Source: Winogradskyella endarachnes
GTDB taxonomy: Bacteria; Bacteroidota; Bacteroidia; Flavobacteriales; Flavobacteriaceae
DNA: 64,000 bases
NCBI RefSeq assembly: GCF_009741275.1
Contig: NZ_WOWS01000001.1
Location: forward strand, 1-64,000
Direction: 5' to 3'
Position numbers and translations under genes: made by a program. Positions within the stretch are counted from its first letter, which is position 1. Every line of letters begins with the position of its first letter. The notes under the pieces were generated by a model. That model did no database searches. It was given only the letters and a program-made list of their open reading frames with translations, and had not been told where the DNA came from. This document shows positions 9,882 through 18,773 of the stretch, piece by piece.

Positions 9882-10490
9882 TTAAGACTTTTGTTTATTT
9901 ATCTCATCTTGAAGTTGACGTCTAACTTTCTGCTCGCGTTCTAAGGCAGTACGTCTATGTTCTTCATACTCTGTTTCTACTTCTTCTAACTTAAATTTTG
10001 CTTGTTTAGTAAGTGAATTACTATTCTTAAATTTATAAATAAAAAACAATAATAATATTGTTATCGCTCCAATAATACTCCACATTAAAACTTTATAACT
10101 AGCCTTACTAGTTTGAACGCCAAATAACGAAATATTATCTTTCTCATCATTTGTTGCGTTTAATGCAGATTTTGTATTTTCTAAATTAGATTTTAAGCTT
10201 TCAATTTCATCAGCTTGTTTTTTAACAACCGCTTGTGTGTCTGATAAATCTTTATGCACAGCTTTTAGGGTATCTGCCACATGAGCTTTTAATGTATATA
10301 ACCATGTTCTCTTTACAACTTTATAATCTTGATACTTACCAGACTTCTGAATTAAATATTCAAACTGATTATCTATTGTACCACTGTTAAGAGATAATTT
10401 CTCTTCTGTTTCTGTTTCAGTTTGAGCTTTAATGGATTGAAAACTAAGTGTAACTAAAAGAATAACAGAGACTTTGGTTAGGAATTTCAT
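9882..10490 (-). CDS. Exported coiled-coil protein with one transmembrane helix
   Basis: The 202-residue protein has a cleavable signal peptide (about residues 1-22, ending IKAQ), a Thr/Glu-rich start, a predicted coiled coil (about 78-118), a transmembrane helix (about 135-151; VLMWSIIGAITILLLFFIY), and a second charged helix rich in Glu and Arg (about 160-200). I do not recognise an enzymatic domain. Flavobacterial proteins of this type are sometimes mislabelled as tRNA (guanine-N1)-methyltransferase because they neighbour trmD; nothing in the sequence supports that. The shape suggests an envelope scaffold or anchor protein, which is inference. Confidence 0.75.
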   Translation of the reverse strand: MKFLTKVSVILLVTLSFQSIKAQTETETEEKLSLNSGTIDNQFEYLIQKSGKYQDYKVVKRTWLYTLKAHVADTLKAVHKDLSDTQAVVKKQADEIESLKSNLENTKSALNATNDEKDNISLFGVQTSKASYKVLMWSIIGAITILLLFFIYKFKNSNSLTKQAKFKLEEVETEYEEHRRTALEREQKVRRQLQDEINKQKS

Positions 10491-10695
10491 CTAAGGTTTG
10501 GTTTTTTATTTTAATGGATTAAACGTTTGCCAAGATAATAATTTTATGAAGATTTATTAAACAATTAGCTTCCTAATTGAGCAAAGCATTTTATATACGA
10601 ATAGTTTTAGAGTTTAGATCTTAGTGCAAGTTAATACTAATAAGGTCTTTAAAATTGAAGAGCTAAAGTATTAATGTTCAAGTATTTTTAAACAA

Positions 10696-10724
10696 AAAAA
10701 TCTTGCCAAAAGACAAGATTTTTT
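10696..10724 (-). terminator. Intrinsic terminator after GAPDH
   Basis: AAAATCTTG (10697-10705) and CAAGATTTT (10714-10722) form a 9-bp stem around CCAAAAGA. On the minus strand this runs into a seven-T tract, just after the GAPDH stop codon. Confidence 0.8.
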
Positions 10725-10745
10725 CTATTTTCTTATTCATATCTT

Positions 10746-12194
10746 CTAATAATACGTAAATCGTCTTACTTTAGAAATATATTTTGCTAAACGTATTACT
10801 TGATGGCTATAGCCATACTCATTATCATACCATATATATAGTATAGCATTTTTTCCGTCTTTTCTAACTATTGTGGCTTTACTATCATAAATAGAAGGCG
10901 CAGAACTACCAACAATATCACTAGAAACTAATTCGTCACTCATTTCATATTTAATTTGTTCTACCAAATCACCTTCTAGTGCATATTTCTTCATTATAGT
11001 ATTTAAACTATCTAAAGAAGTTTCGTTTTTTAATTCTAAATTTAAAATAGCTAAAGAACCATTTGGCACAGGTACTCTAATAGCATTAGATGTTAATTTT
11101 CCTTCTAAAGATGGTAATGCTTTACTTACGGCTTTGCCAGCACCTGTTTCTGTAATTACCATATTTAATGCCGCAGCTCGTCCGCGTCTATATTTACCAT
11201 GAAAATTATCTACTAAATTTTGATCATTGGTATACGCATGGATAGTTTCTAAATGCCCTGTTGCTATACCAAAAGAATCTTCTACGGCTTTTAAAATTGG
11301 TGTTATGGCATTGGTTGTACAAGACGCGGCAGAAAAGATTTTTACTTTATCTGGATTGTGTTCAGTATGGTTTACACCATGTACAATATTTGGAATCCCT
11401 TTTCCTGGTGCTGTTAATAAAACTTTGTCAACACCTTTTGCTTTAAGATGTCTGCTCAGCGCTTCTTTATCTCTAAATGCACCTGTGTTATCAATTATTA
11501 AAGCTTTAGTTATTCCATGTTTAGTATAATCTATGTCTTCTGGCTTATTAGCAGATATTATTTTTACTGTTGTTCCGTTAATAATTAAAGCAGCGTTTTT
11601 TGCATCAACTCCAACCATACCAGAAAAATCGCCATGTACAGAATCGTTTCTTAATAAAGAAGCTCGTTTTTCTAAAACGCTTTCATTAATGTCTCCTCTT
11701 GTAACAATGGCTCTTAATCTTAATTGATTACCTTTACCAGTGCGCGTCATTAACTCACGTGCAACTAAACGGCCAATTCTACCAAAACCGTAAAGAACGA
11801 CATCTTTAGGTTCAATATTTTTGATGTCTTTAGCTTCACCTAGCTTTGCGGCAACAAAGGCTGTTGCATTGCTATACTTTTGGTCTTCTAAATGAAACTC
11901 GTAAGTTAGTTTTCCGATGTCTAACTTAGCTGGTGGAAAATTTAAAGCACTAATGGCTTGTGCAATTTCTACAGAATCGAAAATTGAAATTGGTTTTTGA
12001 ACAAATTCACCTGCATATTCATGCAGATTTAAAATTTCGCTCACATTTCTGTCTATTAATTGATTTCTAAACAGAACAAGCTCAATAGATTTATCGTACC
12101 ATAAATCACTTATAATTTTTATAAATTCTACTGTAGCTCTTCTGCGATCAGCCTGAAACGCTAACTCCTTTTCGTAAGTGGCATTAAAACCCAT
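10746..12194 (-). CDS. gap: Glyceraldehyde-3-phosphate dehydrogenase, long form
   Basis: The enzyme phosphorylates and oxidises glyceraldehyde 3-phosphate in glycolysis, or works in reverse. The Rossmann start VVLYGFGRIGRLVARE lies at about residue 130, and the catalytic motif SAASCTTN has Cys at residue 292, compared with about 150 in ordinary GAPDH. The C-terminus WYDNEYGYSHQVIRLAKYI is classic. The 482-residue protein therefore has an extra N-terminal helical domain of about 125 residues (starting MGFNATYEKELAFQADRRRA), a form common in Bacteroidota. Cofactor preference and direction cannot be read with certainty. The gene is monocistronic, with its own -7 element and terminator. Confidence 0.95.
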   Translation of the reverse strand: MGFNATYEKELAFQADRRRATVEFIKIISDLWYDKSIELVLFRNQLIDRNVSEILNLHEYAGEFVQKPISIFDSVEIAQAISALNFPPAKLDIGKLTYEFHLEDQKYSNATAFVAAKLGEAKDIKNIEPKDVVLYGFGRIGRLVARELMTRTGKGNQLRLRAIVTRGDINESVLEKRASLLRNDSVHGDFSGMVGVDAKNAALIINGTTVKIISANKPEDIDYTKHGITKALIIDNTGAFRDKEALSRHLKAKGVDKVLLTAPGKGIPNIVHGVNHTEHNPDKVKIFSAASCTTNAITPILKAVEDSFGIATGHLETIHAYTNDQNLVDNFHGKYRRGRAAALNMVITETGAGKAVSKALPSLEGKLTSNAIRVPVPNGSLAILNLELKNETSLDSLNTIMKKYALEGDLVEQIKYEMSDELVSSDIVGSSAPSIYDSKATIVRKDGKNAILYIWYDNEYGYSHQVIRLAKYISKVRRFTYY

Positions 12195-12237
12195 ATTTTA
12201 ATTGGTTAAGAGATTAAATTGTTGTTTATTTATTTTG

Positions 12238-12245
12238 CAAAAGTA
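12238..12245 (-). promoter_or_regulatory. -7 promoter element of GAPDH
   Basis: The minus strand reads TACTTTTG, a perfect TAnnTTTG match, 43 bases before the GAPDH start codon. A TTTG lies only 8 bases upstream of it, too close to be the usual -33 box. Confidence 0.55.
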
Positions 12246-12285
12246 CTTTATTTCAAACGTTTTCGTAATACATTTTGTCGAAAAT

Positions 12286-12317
12286 AAAAACCCCTCAAAG
12301 AATAATACTTTGAAGGG
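12286..12317 (-). terminator. Intrinsic terminator after htrA
   Basis: CCC-TCAAAG (12292-12300) pairs with CTTTGA-A-GGG (12308-12317), with one bulged A and a short A+T loop. The minus strand continues as GGGGTTTTTATTTT. It lies about 30 bases after the htrA stop. Confidence 0.75.
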
Positions 12318-12344
12318 CTCTTTTAACCTAATATTTGTTGTATT

Positions 12345-13754
12345 CTAACTAAAATTGTAGACTACTTTTTCACCTCTATTGTTAATAACCTCTATTTGTA
12401 ATGGCTCATTTATTTGCTTTGTTTTATATGCATTCTCGGCATCTTCAATAGTTTTTAATTCTTTTCCATTAATTTTTGAAATAATAGAGCCTTCTTGAAT
12501 ACCATTTTTGTGCCAATAGGCCTCATAGTTTTTATCAAATTTAGAAATCTTTACACCAGAATCTGCATTATACTTTTTAAGGTCTTGTTTAGTAGCATTT
12601 TTTATAAGACCAATAGTTGGTAATATAAATGTTGATGGTTTTAATAGGGTTACGGGTAACGTTTCTTCATCACCATCTCTTAATAATGTAACATTAACAA
12701 CATCATTTGGGCTTTTAGTTTTTAAATAACCTGTTAGGTCAGAAAATTTATGAATCTTAACATTATCTATCTTACTAATAATATCACCAGATTGTATACC
12801 AGCCTTTTCTGCTCCTGTATCTTCTTGTACTTCGCTTACATAGAAACCTTCTGTAGTGTCAGTTCCTAATTCTTCAGCGGCTTCACTATTTAAAGCACCA
12901 CCAACAACCCCTAAAATACCGTTTTGTACGTTGCCATATTCCATAATGTCATTTACAATTTTACGTGCAATATTGCTTGGTACAGCAAATGAATAACCGA
13001 TGTAAGAACCTGTTTGTGATGAAATAGCAGTATTTATACCAATTAAATCACCATTTGTGTTAACTAAAGCACCACCTGAATTCCCAGGGTTTACGGCAGC
13101 ATCAGTTTGTATAAATGATTGCGAATGATTACCAGATAAATCTCTAGACTTTGCACTTATAATACCTGCAGTGACCGTAGAATTAAGATTAAACGGATTA
13201 CCAACCGCTAAAACCCATTCACCAACTTTTGCGTTATCAGAATCGCCAAAAGCCATAAACGGTAGGTCTTCATCAGTATCAATTTTTAATAAAGCAATAT
13301 CAGTAGTTTCGTCTGTACCAATTAATTCGGCCATATACGCTTTATTATTATTTAAGGTAATACTAATTTCATTCGCATTTTTAATAACATGGTTATTGGT
13401 AACAATATAACCCGTTGGCGAAATAATTACACCACTTCCTGTACCTACTTGGGCGCGTTGAGATTGTCGACCATAAAATAAATCTCGCATAGAGGTTGGT
13501 GCAGTAACAATAGATGTGTTTTTAACATGCACAACAGCGTCTAAAGATTTGTCTGCAGCGTCAATAAAATTAGGAGCAATGACGTTATTAGTGTTTAATG
13601 TGTTATGTGTAGATGCTGGTACAAATACCGGAAGGTCAGAGGACGCTTCAACAGCTACTGATTGTGATTCTTGTTCAATAAAAATTTTGTAACCACCTAA
13701 GGTTAAAAGTCCACCTAATGCCGAAACAAATACTAATGTTATAATCTTCTTCAT
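12345..13754 (-). CDS. degP: HtrA/DegP-family periplasmic serine protease
   Basis: This envelope protease and chaperone degrades misfolded exported proteins. The 469-residue protein has an N-terminal signal or anchor (about 4-24), a trypsin-like domain with catalytic His122 (NNHVIK), Asp152 (TDIALLK) and Ser226 (NPGNSGGAL), and two PDZ domains (about 270-360 and 375-469; GFYVSEVQEDTGAEKAGIQ and KNGIQEGSIISKINGKEL). Length is typical of the Do family. It is divergent from dapF. The shared intergenic region holds two 17-base direct repeats that may be a stress-response operator. Confidence 0.93.
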   Translation of the reverse strand: MKKIITLVFVSALGGLLTLGGYKIFIEQESQSVAVEASSDLPVFVPASTHNTLNTNNVIAPNFIDAADKSLDAVVHVKNTSIVTAPTSMRDLFYGRQSQRAQVGTGSGVIISPTGYIVTNNHVIKNANEISITLNNNKAYMAELIGTDETTDIALLKIDTDEDLPFMAFGDSDNAKVGEWVLAVGNPFNLNSTVTAGIISAKSRDLSGNHSQSFIQTDAAVNPGNSGGALVNTNGDLIGINTAISSQTGSYIGYSFAVPSNIARKIVNDIMEYGNVQNGILGVVGGALNSEAAEELGTDTTEGFYVSEVQEDTGAEKAGIQSGDIISKIDNVKIHKFSDLTGYLKTKSPNDVVNVTLLRDGDEETLPVTLLKPSTFILPTIGLIKNATKQDLKKYNADSGVKISKFDKNYEAYWHKNGIQEGSIISKINGKELKTIEDAENAYKTKQINEPLQIEVINNRGEKVVYNFS

Positions 13755-13831
13755 AATTTTTCAGATTTAAGTTTAATTATATTTTTCTTTCTAACGATTA
13801 AAATTAGATAAATATTGAATTCAAATTTCAA

Positions 13832-13871
13832 TTTAACGTGTTTTTAACTTCAACTTTAACGCGTGTTTAAC
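13832..13871. repeat. Two 17-base direct repeats between htrA and dapF
   Basis: TTTAACGTGTTTTTAAC (13832-13848) and TTTAACGCGTGTTTAAC (13855-13871) agree at 15 of 17 positions and are spaced 23 bases apart, about two helical turns. They lie 78 bases before the htrA start and end 25 bases before the dapF -7 element. The layout suits a tandem regulator site, such as a two-component response regulator. No regulator is known from the sequence. Confidence 0.5.
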
Positions 13872-13896
13872 AACTGTTTTTAATCGCTATTATTCT

Positions 13897-13904
13897 TATA
13901 TTTG
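13897..13904 (+). promoter_or_regulatory. -7 promoter element of dapF
   Basis: TATATTTG is a perfect TAnnTTTG match. It ends only 9 bases before the ATG at 13914, so the dapF transcript should have almost no leader. It overlaps an in-frame TTG at 13902, which argues against that codon as the start. Confidence 0.6.
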
Positions 13905-13913
13905 CCTTTAATT

Positions 13914-14693
13914 ATGAATATGACTTTTTACAAATATCAAGGCACAGGAAACGATTTCATTATGGTTGATAATCGTTTACAAATTATAGATAAGACTAAT
14001 ATAAAAGGAATAGAACGGTTATGCGATAGACGTTTTGGCATTGGAGCAGACGGATTTATATTATTAGAGAATGATGAAAAATCAGACTTTAAAATGGTAT
14101 ATTATAATGCAGACGGAAATGAAAGTACCATGTGTGGTAATGGAGGACGTTGCATTGTTGCTTTTGCTAAATTCTTAGGGATTATTGAAAATGAAACAGA
14201 GTTTATTGCCATAGATGGCTTGCATAATGCTAAAGTTGAAGATGGAATTGTTCATCTACAAATGCAAGATGTTTCTAAAATAGAACTGTTTGATACGCAT
14301 CAATTTTTAGATACAGGGTCTCCACATCATGTAGAAATGGTTTCTAATATTTCTAATTATGAAGTGAAATCTAATGGGGAAAAAATTAGATATAATGAGC
14401 CTTATAATGAGGCCGGAAGCAACGTTAATTTTGTAGAGCAATTGTCTAACGATAATTTTGCAGTAAGAACCTACGAAAGAGGTGTAGAAGATGAAACTTT
14501 ATCTTGTGGAACAGGAGTTACAGCAGTTGCTATTGCCATGCATAAGACAGGTAAAACAGAGAGTAATCAAATTAACCTAAACACTCAAGGCGGACAGTTA
14601 AAAGTTACCTTTAATAGTTCTAACGGAGGTTATAATAATATTTGGTTAGTTGGTGCTGCAGACTATGTGTTTAAAGGTGAGATAGAATGGTAA
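13914..14693 (+). CDS. dapF: Diaminopimelate epimerase
   Basis: DapF converts LL-diaminopimelate to meso-diaminopimelate for lysine and peptidoglycan synthesis. The 259-residue protein has the FYKYQGTGNDFIMVDNR start and the two catalytic-cysteine motifs, MCGNGGRC (first half) and LSCGTGVTAVA (second half). I chose ATG 13914; a second ATG at 13920 is equally possible, and the TTG at 13902 lies inside the promoter. The stop overlaps the start of the next gene by 7 bases, so dapF, the GNAT, mltG and DUF2279 look like one operon. Confidence 0.95.
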   Translation: MNMTFYKYQGTGNDFIMVDNRLQIIDKTNIKGIERLCDRRFGIGADGFILLENDEKSDFKMVYYNADGNESTMCGNGGRCIVAFAKFLGIIENETEFIAIDGLHNAKVEDGIVHLQMQDVSKIELFDTHQFLDTGSPHHVEMVSNISNYEVKSNGEKIRYNEPYNEAGSNVNFVEQLSNDNFAVRTYERGVEDETLSCGTGVTAVAIAMHKTGKTESNQINLNTQGGQLKVTFNSSNGGYNNIWLVGAADYVFKGEIEW

Positions 14694-15211
14694 GTCTCAG
14701 AGGAGAATATATACATTTAAGAGCTTTAGAGCCAGAAGATTTAGAGTTTGTTTATGCTATAGAAAACGATACTGATTTGTGGTACTTAAGTGATACACAA
14801 ACACCATACTCTAGATTTTTAATTAAACAATATCTCGAAAATGCACAGCAAGACATCTTTACAGCCAAACAATTACGGTTAGCTATTTGTAGTACCAAAA
14901 ACGAAACTATTGGTTTAATTGATGTATTTGATTTTGATATAAAAAATAAACGCGCAGGTATTGGCATCTTAATTCAAAATAAAGAAAATAGACATCAAGG
15001 ATTTGGTAAAGAGGCATTAGAATTATTGGTAAATTATTGTTTTAAGTCTTTACATTTACATCAGGTTTATGCTAATATTTCAGAAGATAATACAGCAAGT
15101 TTAAATCTATTTGAAGGAAATGGATTTATTAAGATAGGATTAAAAAAAGATTGGAGCTTTAATGGTGAAACATACACTAACGAATTCCTACTACAACGAA
15201 TTAATAAATAA
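14687..15211 (+). CDS. GNAT family N-acetyltransferase, RimJ/RimL type
   Basis: The 174-residue protein starts VSLRGEYIHLRALEPEDLEF, typical of RimJ/RimL-like acetyltransferases. It has the acetyl-CoA pyrophosphate-loop region around NRHQGFGKEALELL (about residues 103-116) and the C-terminal motif NISEDNTASLNLFEGNGF. The acceptor is unknown; protein N-termini and small amines are both possible. It overlaps dapF by 7 bases and ends 2 bases before mltG, so the genes are cotranscribed. Confidence 0.88.
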   Translation: MVSLRGEYIHLRALEPEDLEFVYAIENDTDLWYLSDTQTPYSRFLIKQYLENAQQDIFTAKQLRLAICSTKNETIGLIDVFDFDIKNKRAGIGILIQNKENRHQGFGKEALELLVNYCFKSLHLHQVYANISEDNTASLNLFEGNGFIKIGLKKDWSFNGETYTNEFLLQRINK

Positions 15212-15213
15212 CT

Positions 15214-16257
15214 ATGTATTTTAAAAAAATTCTTTGGGCAATTGCTCTTATAGGCTTAGTAATTTGCGGCTATTTTGCGTATTATATTTACGGAGCCATG
15301 TTTATGCCAAATACAAATTTTAATAATGAAACGGCTTATATTTTGGTGCCTACAAATGCTACGTATCCAGAAGTACGTGCCCAATTAGAGCCCTTGTTAA
15401 AAGATATAAATACGTTTGATGCTTTAGCAAACCAGAAAAAATATAATACCAATTTAAAAGCTGGACGTTTTGCTATAAACAAAGGCATGAATAATAATGA
15501 GATTATCAACTCCATTAGAAGTAAAAACCTGCCAATAAAAATAGCCTTTAACAACCAACATAGTTTAGAAGATTTAGCAGGCAGAATTAGTACGCAGATT
15601 GAAGCAGATAGTTTGTCTTTAATTAATGCAATGACAGATGAGGCATTTTTAGCAAAAAATGATTTTAATTCGGCTACAGCATTAGGAATGTATTTGCCTA
15701 ATAGCTATGAATTCTTTTGGAATACATCAGCAGAAACCTTTAGAGATAGGATGTTAACTGAGTATAAACGTTTTTGGACAGACGCCAGAAAAGCAAAAGC
15801 TAAGAAACTAAATTTAACACCTAATGAAGTGATTACTTTAGCTTCTATTGTACATGAAGAATCTAAGCAAGCCGATGAACAACCTAGAGTTGCTGGTGTT
15901 TATCTAAACCGATTAAAAATTAAAATGCCTTTGCAAGCAGACCCAACTTTAAAATATGCCGCTTATCAATTACCTCAATATGAAAACACTATTATTAGGC
16001 GTGTTTTAAATATTCATAAAGAGATAGAGTCACCTTACAATACTTATAAATATTTAGGTTTACCGCCTGGTTTAATTGCTATGCCAGATTTATCAGCAAT
16101 AAAAGCGGTTTTAAATCCAGAAAGGCATAATTACTTGTATTTTGCAGCAGATGCAAAGCGAATTGGATATCATAAATTTGCCAAAACTTTAGGGCAACAT
16201 AATAATAATGCAAGGCAATATCACAGTTACTTAACCTCTCAAGGTATTAACAAGTAA
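15214..16257 (+). CDS. mltG: Endolytic murein transglycosylase MltG
   Basis: MltG cuts nascent glycan strands inside the chain and helps set their length. The 347-residue protein has one N-terminal transmembrane helix (about 5-27), a LysM-like part, and the YceG/MltG catalytic region. The catalytic acid lies in the motif LASIVHEESKQADE, followed by RVAGVYLNRL, MPLQADPTLKYA and SPYNTYKYLGLPPGLIAMP. Length is usual. The cell-wall role agrees with dapF in the same operon. Confidence 0.95.
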   Translation: MYFKKILWAIALIGLVICGYFAYYIYGAMFMPNTNFNNETAYILVPTNATYPEVRAQLEPLLKDINTFDALANQKKYNTNLKAGRFAINKGMNNNEIINSIRSKNLPIKIAFNNQHSLEDLAGRISTQIEADSLSLINAMTDEAFLAKNDFNSATALGMYLPNSYEFFWNTSAETFRDRMLTEYKRFWTDARKAKAKKLNLTPNEVITLASIVHEESKQADEQPRVAGVYLNRLKIKMPLQADPTLKYAAYQLPQYENTIIRRVLNIHKEIESPYNTYKYLGLPPGLIAMPDLSAIKAVLNPERHNYLYFAADAKRIGYHKFAKTLGQHNNNARQYHSYLTSQGINK

Positions 16258-16260
16258 TTT

Positions 16261-17163
16261 ATGAAGCAATCAATTGGGCTAATTATTTTCTTTTTGGCAA
16301 GTGGAATACTTTTTTCACAATCTAAAAGTAATCAGTTTTTAAAACCCAGTGATTCTTTAAATACGAAACGTCGTAATGCTGTTGTAATTTCAGAATCTGT
16401 ATTAGCTTCTGCAACTTTAATTGGTCTTAACCAGTTATGGTATGCAGATTATCCACGTTCTAGTTTTAAAACTATAAACGATAGTGGAGAATGGCTACAG
16501 ATGGATAAAATGGGACATATGTTCTCTTCTTATCAATTAGGTAGGTTAGGAGCTAATACATTAAACTGGTCTGGTGTTAGTAAAAAAGACCAAATAATAT
16601 ATGGTTCTACATTAGGTTTAGGGTTTCTTACTGCAGTTGAAGTTTTAGATGGTTTCTCAGAAGAATGGGGGTTTTCATGGACAGATATGGCAGCTAATAC
16701 AGCAGGTACAGGTTTATATGTTGGTCAAGAATTACTATGGAAAGAACAGCGTATGGTTTTAAAATATTCATTCCATAGAACTAAATATGCCCAACAACGA
16801 CCAAATAAATTAGGAGATGGTTGGCCTGAAGAGTTTTTAAAAGATTATAACGGACAAACCTATTGGCTAAGCGTTAATATTAATTCGTTTTTAAAAACAG
16901 AAAAAATTCCTAATTGGTTAAACCTAGCTTTTGGTTATGGAGCTGAAGGAATGTTAACAGGAGATAATAATGATTCTCTATTTTTAAATCAGAATAGAAG
17001 GCGTCAATTTTACCTAAGTTTAGATATTGATTTAACCAGAATTAAGACAAATTCTCACGTCTTAAAAACCATTTTTGATGTTTTTAATGTTATAAAGGTG
17101 CCTTTCCCAACATTTCAGATAAATGACAATGGACGTGTAAAATGGCATTATATCTACTATTAA
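16261..17163 (+). CDS. DUF2279 domain-containing envelope protein
   Basis: The 300-residue protein has a signal peptide (about 1-19) and the DUF2279 core with MDKMGHMFSSYQLGR, GFLTAVEVLDGFSEEWGFSWTD and MAANTAGTGLYVGQE. The conserved His, Asp and Glu residues resemble those of VanZ-like or phosphatase-like membrane families, but no activity is known. It starts 3 bases after mltG and is the last gene of this operon. An outer-membrane or periplasmic location is inferred. Confidence 0.82.
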   Translation: MKQSIGLIIFFLASGILFSQSKSNQFLKPSDSLNTKRRNAVVISESVLASATLIGLNQLWYADYPRSSFKTINDSGEWLQMDKMGHMFSSYQLGRLGANTLNWSGVSKKDQIIYGSTLGLGFLTAVEVLDGFSEEWGFSWTDMAANTAGTGLYVGQELLWKEQRMVLKYSFHRTKYAQQRPNKLGDGWPEEFLKDYNGQTYWLSVNINSFLKTEKIPNWLNLAFGYGAEGMLTGDNNDSLFLNQNRRRQFYLSLDIDLTRIKTNSHVLKTIFDVFNVIKVPFPTFQINDNGRVKWHYIYY

Positions 17164-17215
17164 GTTAAAATTTTAACACTTAAAAGCTTGATTTTCAGTA
17201 ATTGAAAAAATGTTG

Positions 17216-17223
17216 TATGTTTG
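17216..17223 (+). promoter_or_regulatory. -7 promoter element of the SLT-like gene
   Basis: TATGTTTG is a perfect TAnnTTTG match 58 bases before the ATG at 17282. A TTG lies at 17188-17190, 25 bases upstream, slightly beyond the usual spacing. Confidence 0.5.
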
Positions 17224-17281
17224 CACGCGAATTTTGTGAGACGGTTTGGGGAAACTTTTTCACAGTAAAAATTTAGCTGTT

Positions 17282-17938
17282 ATGACTAAAAATAGTGTTA
17301 AGAACTTTGTTGTACCATTTACAGTTTGTTTGCTTTTAGCGTTGGCTTTGTATCCTGATACCAGTTTAAATCCTGATACATATTCTACAGAAGGATTAGA
17401 GCTAAATTATAATTTTTCTGAAGATTTAGCAATGGTAGAAATCCAAGATGAATCTAAATCTAATACATTCTCACCACATTTAGGGAAGTCTTTTGAAGGG
17501 TTTAAAGAGGCTATAGCGTTTAAAGAATCTCAAGGTGATTATTTTACTGTAAATACATTAGGTTATTTAGGGAAATATCAATTTGGAAAAGAAACCTTAA
17601 AATTACTTGGTATATACACACCAAACCAGTTTTTATATAATCCTGAATTACAAGAAAAAGCATTTATAGCTAATGCTCAACGTAATAAATGGGTGTTAAG
17701 AAAAGACATTAAACGATTTGAAGGTAGAAAAATTGCAGGTATTAAAGTTACCGAGTCTGGTATATTAGCTGCAGCACATTTAGCGGGTCCTGGAAGTGTA
17801 AAGAAATTTTTGCGTAGTTACGGTGCAAACAATGTTGCAGATGCTTACGGTTCTACAGTAAAAGCATACATGAAAAAGTTTTCAGGGTATGATACATCTA
17901 TAATAACTCCAGACAAGAAAGCAAAAGTTACATTATAA
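17282..17938 (+). CDS. Lytic-transglycosylase-like exported protein
   Basis: The 218-residue protein has a short cytoplasmic N-terminus, one hydrophobic segment (about 8-26) and then a C-terminal domain (about 75-200). The sequence AIAFKESQGDYFTVNTLGYLG, followed by KYQFGKETLKLLG, resembles the Glu-Ser (ES) motif region of SLT-type muramidases. Further on are EKAFIANAQRN, GILAAAHLAGPGSVKKFL and DAYGSTVKAYM. I chose ATG 17282; a TTG at 17246 is in frame but adds unlikely residues. A role in cutting peptidoglycan is inferred from the motif. It has its own promoter. Confidence 0.75.
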   Translation: MTKNSVKNFVVPFTVCLLLALALYPDTSLNPDTYSTEGLELNYNFSEDLAMVEIQDESKSNTFSPHLGKSFEGFKEAIAFKESQGDYFTVNTLGYLGKYQFGKETLKLLGIYTPNQFLYNPELQEKAFIANAQRNKWVLRKDIKRFEGRKIAGIKVTESGILAAAHLAGPGSVKKFLRSYGANNVADAYGSTVKAYMKKFSGYDTSIITPDKKAKVTL

Positions 17939-17955
17939 AATCTACGTTCTTATTA

Positions 17956-18672
17956 TTAACTTTTTTGGATAATAAAAATCGCTGGTCTTTTGTGAAAATC
18001 CTCTTTATTGTGTTTCCAGTCCTTAGCTGTTTTTGTTTTAATATACTCTGAAGGTAAGGTTAAATCACAGGCAACACAAATGTGTGTGTTAGGGTGTAGA
18101 GTGTTTGCTAAATCTTCAAGCATCCTCATATTTCTATAGGGCGTTTCAATAAAAATTTGAGATTGATTTTGTTCAAAAGATATACGCTCTAGTGTTTTTA
18201 ATTTAGCTTTTCTTTCGCTTTTATCTATTGGTAAATAGCCATTAAATGTAAAGCTTTGGCCATTCATGCCAGATCCCATTAAAGCTAATACTATTGAAGA
18301 TGGTCCAACTAAAGGTACTACTTTTATATCCATTTGATGCGCTAAAGCCACAATGTCGGATCCAGGATCTGCAATTGCAGGACATCCAGCTTCAGATAAC
18401 AGTCCTATAGAATTACCTTCTAAGCAACTATCTAAAAATGTATTTCGCTCTTGTTCTGTAGTATATTTATTTAAAACTTGTAGCTTTAAAGAAGGTTGAG
18501 ATTTACTTGGTGATACACGTTTAATAAAACGACGTGCAGTTTTTTCATTTTCAACAATATAATAATCTAACTCTTCTATTGTTTTTTTTATTGCAATAGG
18601 TAAAACTTCTAATGGTGGATTATCACCTAATCGTGTTGGTATAAGATATAAAATCCCTTTTGAATTACTCAT
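17956..18672 (-). CDS. SAM-dependent methyltransferase, tetrapyrrole methylase fold (RsmI-like)
   Basis: The 238-residue protein begins GILYLIPTRLGDNPPLEVLP and has IGLLSEAGCPAIADPGSDIV, VPLVGPSSIVLALMGSGMNG and FIETPYRNMRM. These are the motifs of the RsmI branch of the tetrapyrrole methylase family, which 2'-O-methylates 16S rRNA C1402. Bacteroidota often carry this form in addition to a standard RsmI, so its target may differ. It lies 102 bases after the tyrosine phosphatase on the same strand. Confidence 0.8.
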   Translation of the reverse strand: MSNSKGILYLIPTRLGDNPPLEVLPIAIKKTIEELDYYIVENEKTARRFIKRVSPSKSQPSLKLQVLNKYTTEQERNTFLDSCLEGNSIGLLSEAGCPAIADPGSDIVALAHQMDIKVVPLVGPSSIVLALMGSGMNGQSFTFNGYLPIDKSERKAKLKTLERISFEQNQSQIFIETPYRNMRMLEDLANTLHPNTHICVACDLTLPSEYIKTKTAKDWKHNKEDFHKRPAIFIIQKS

Positions 18673-18773
18673 TAGTGTTTAGTTAGTTTAAGGTATAGTT
18701 TTAGCTATGTATAGTTTATGAGGATAAAGTCTCTAAATTACAAAAAAGAGTTGATACTCTTAAAATGTAACGT

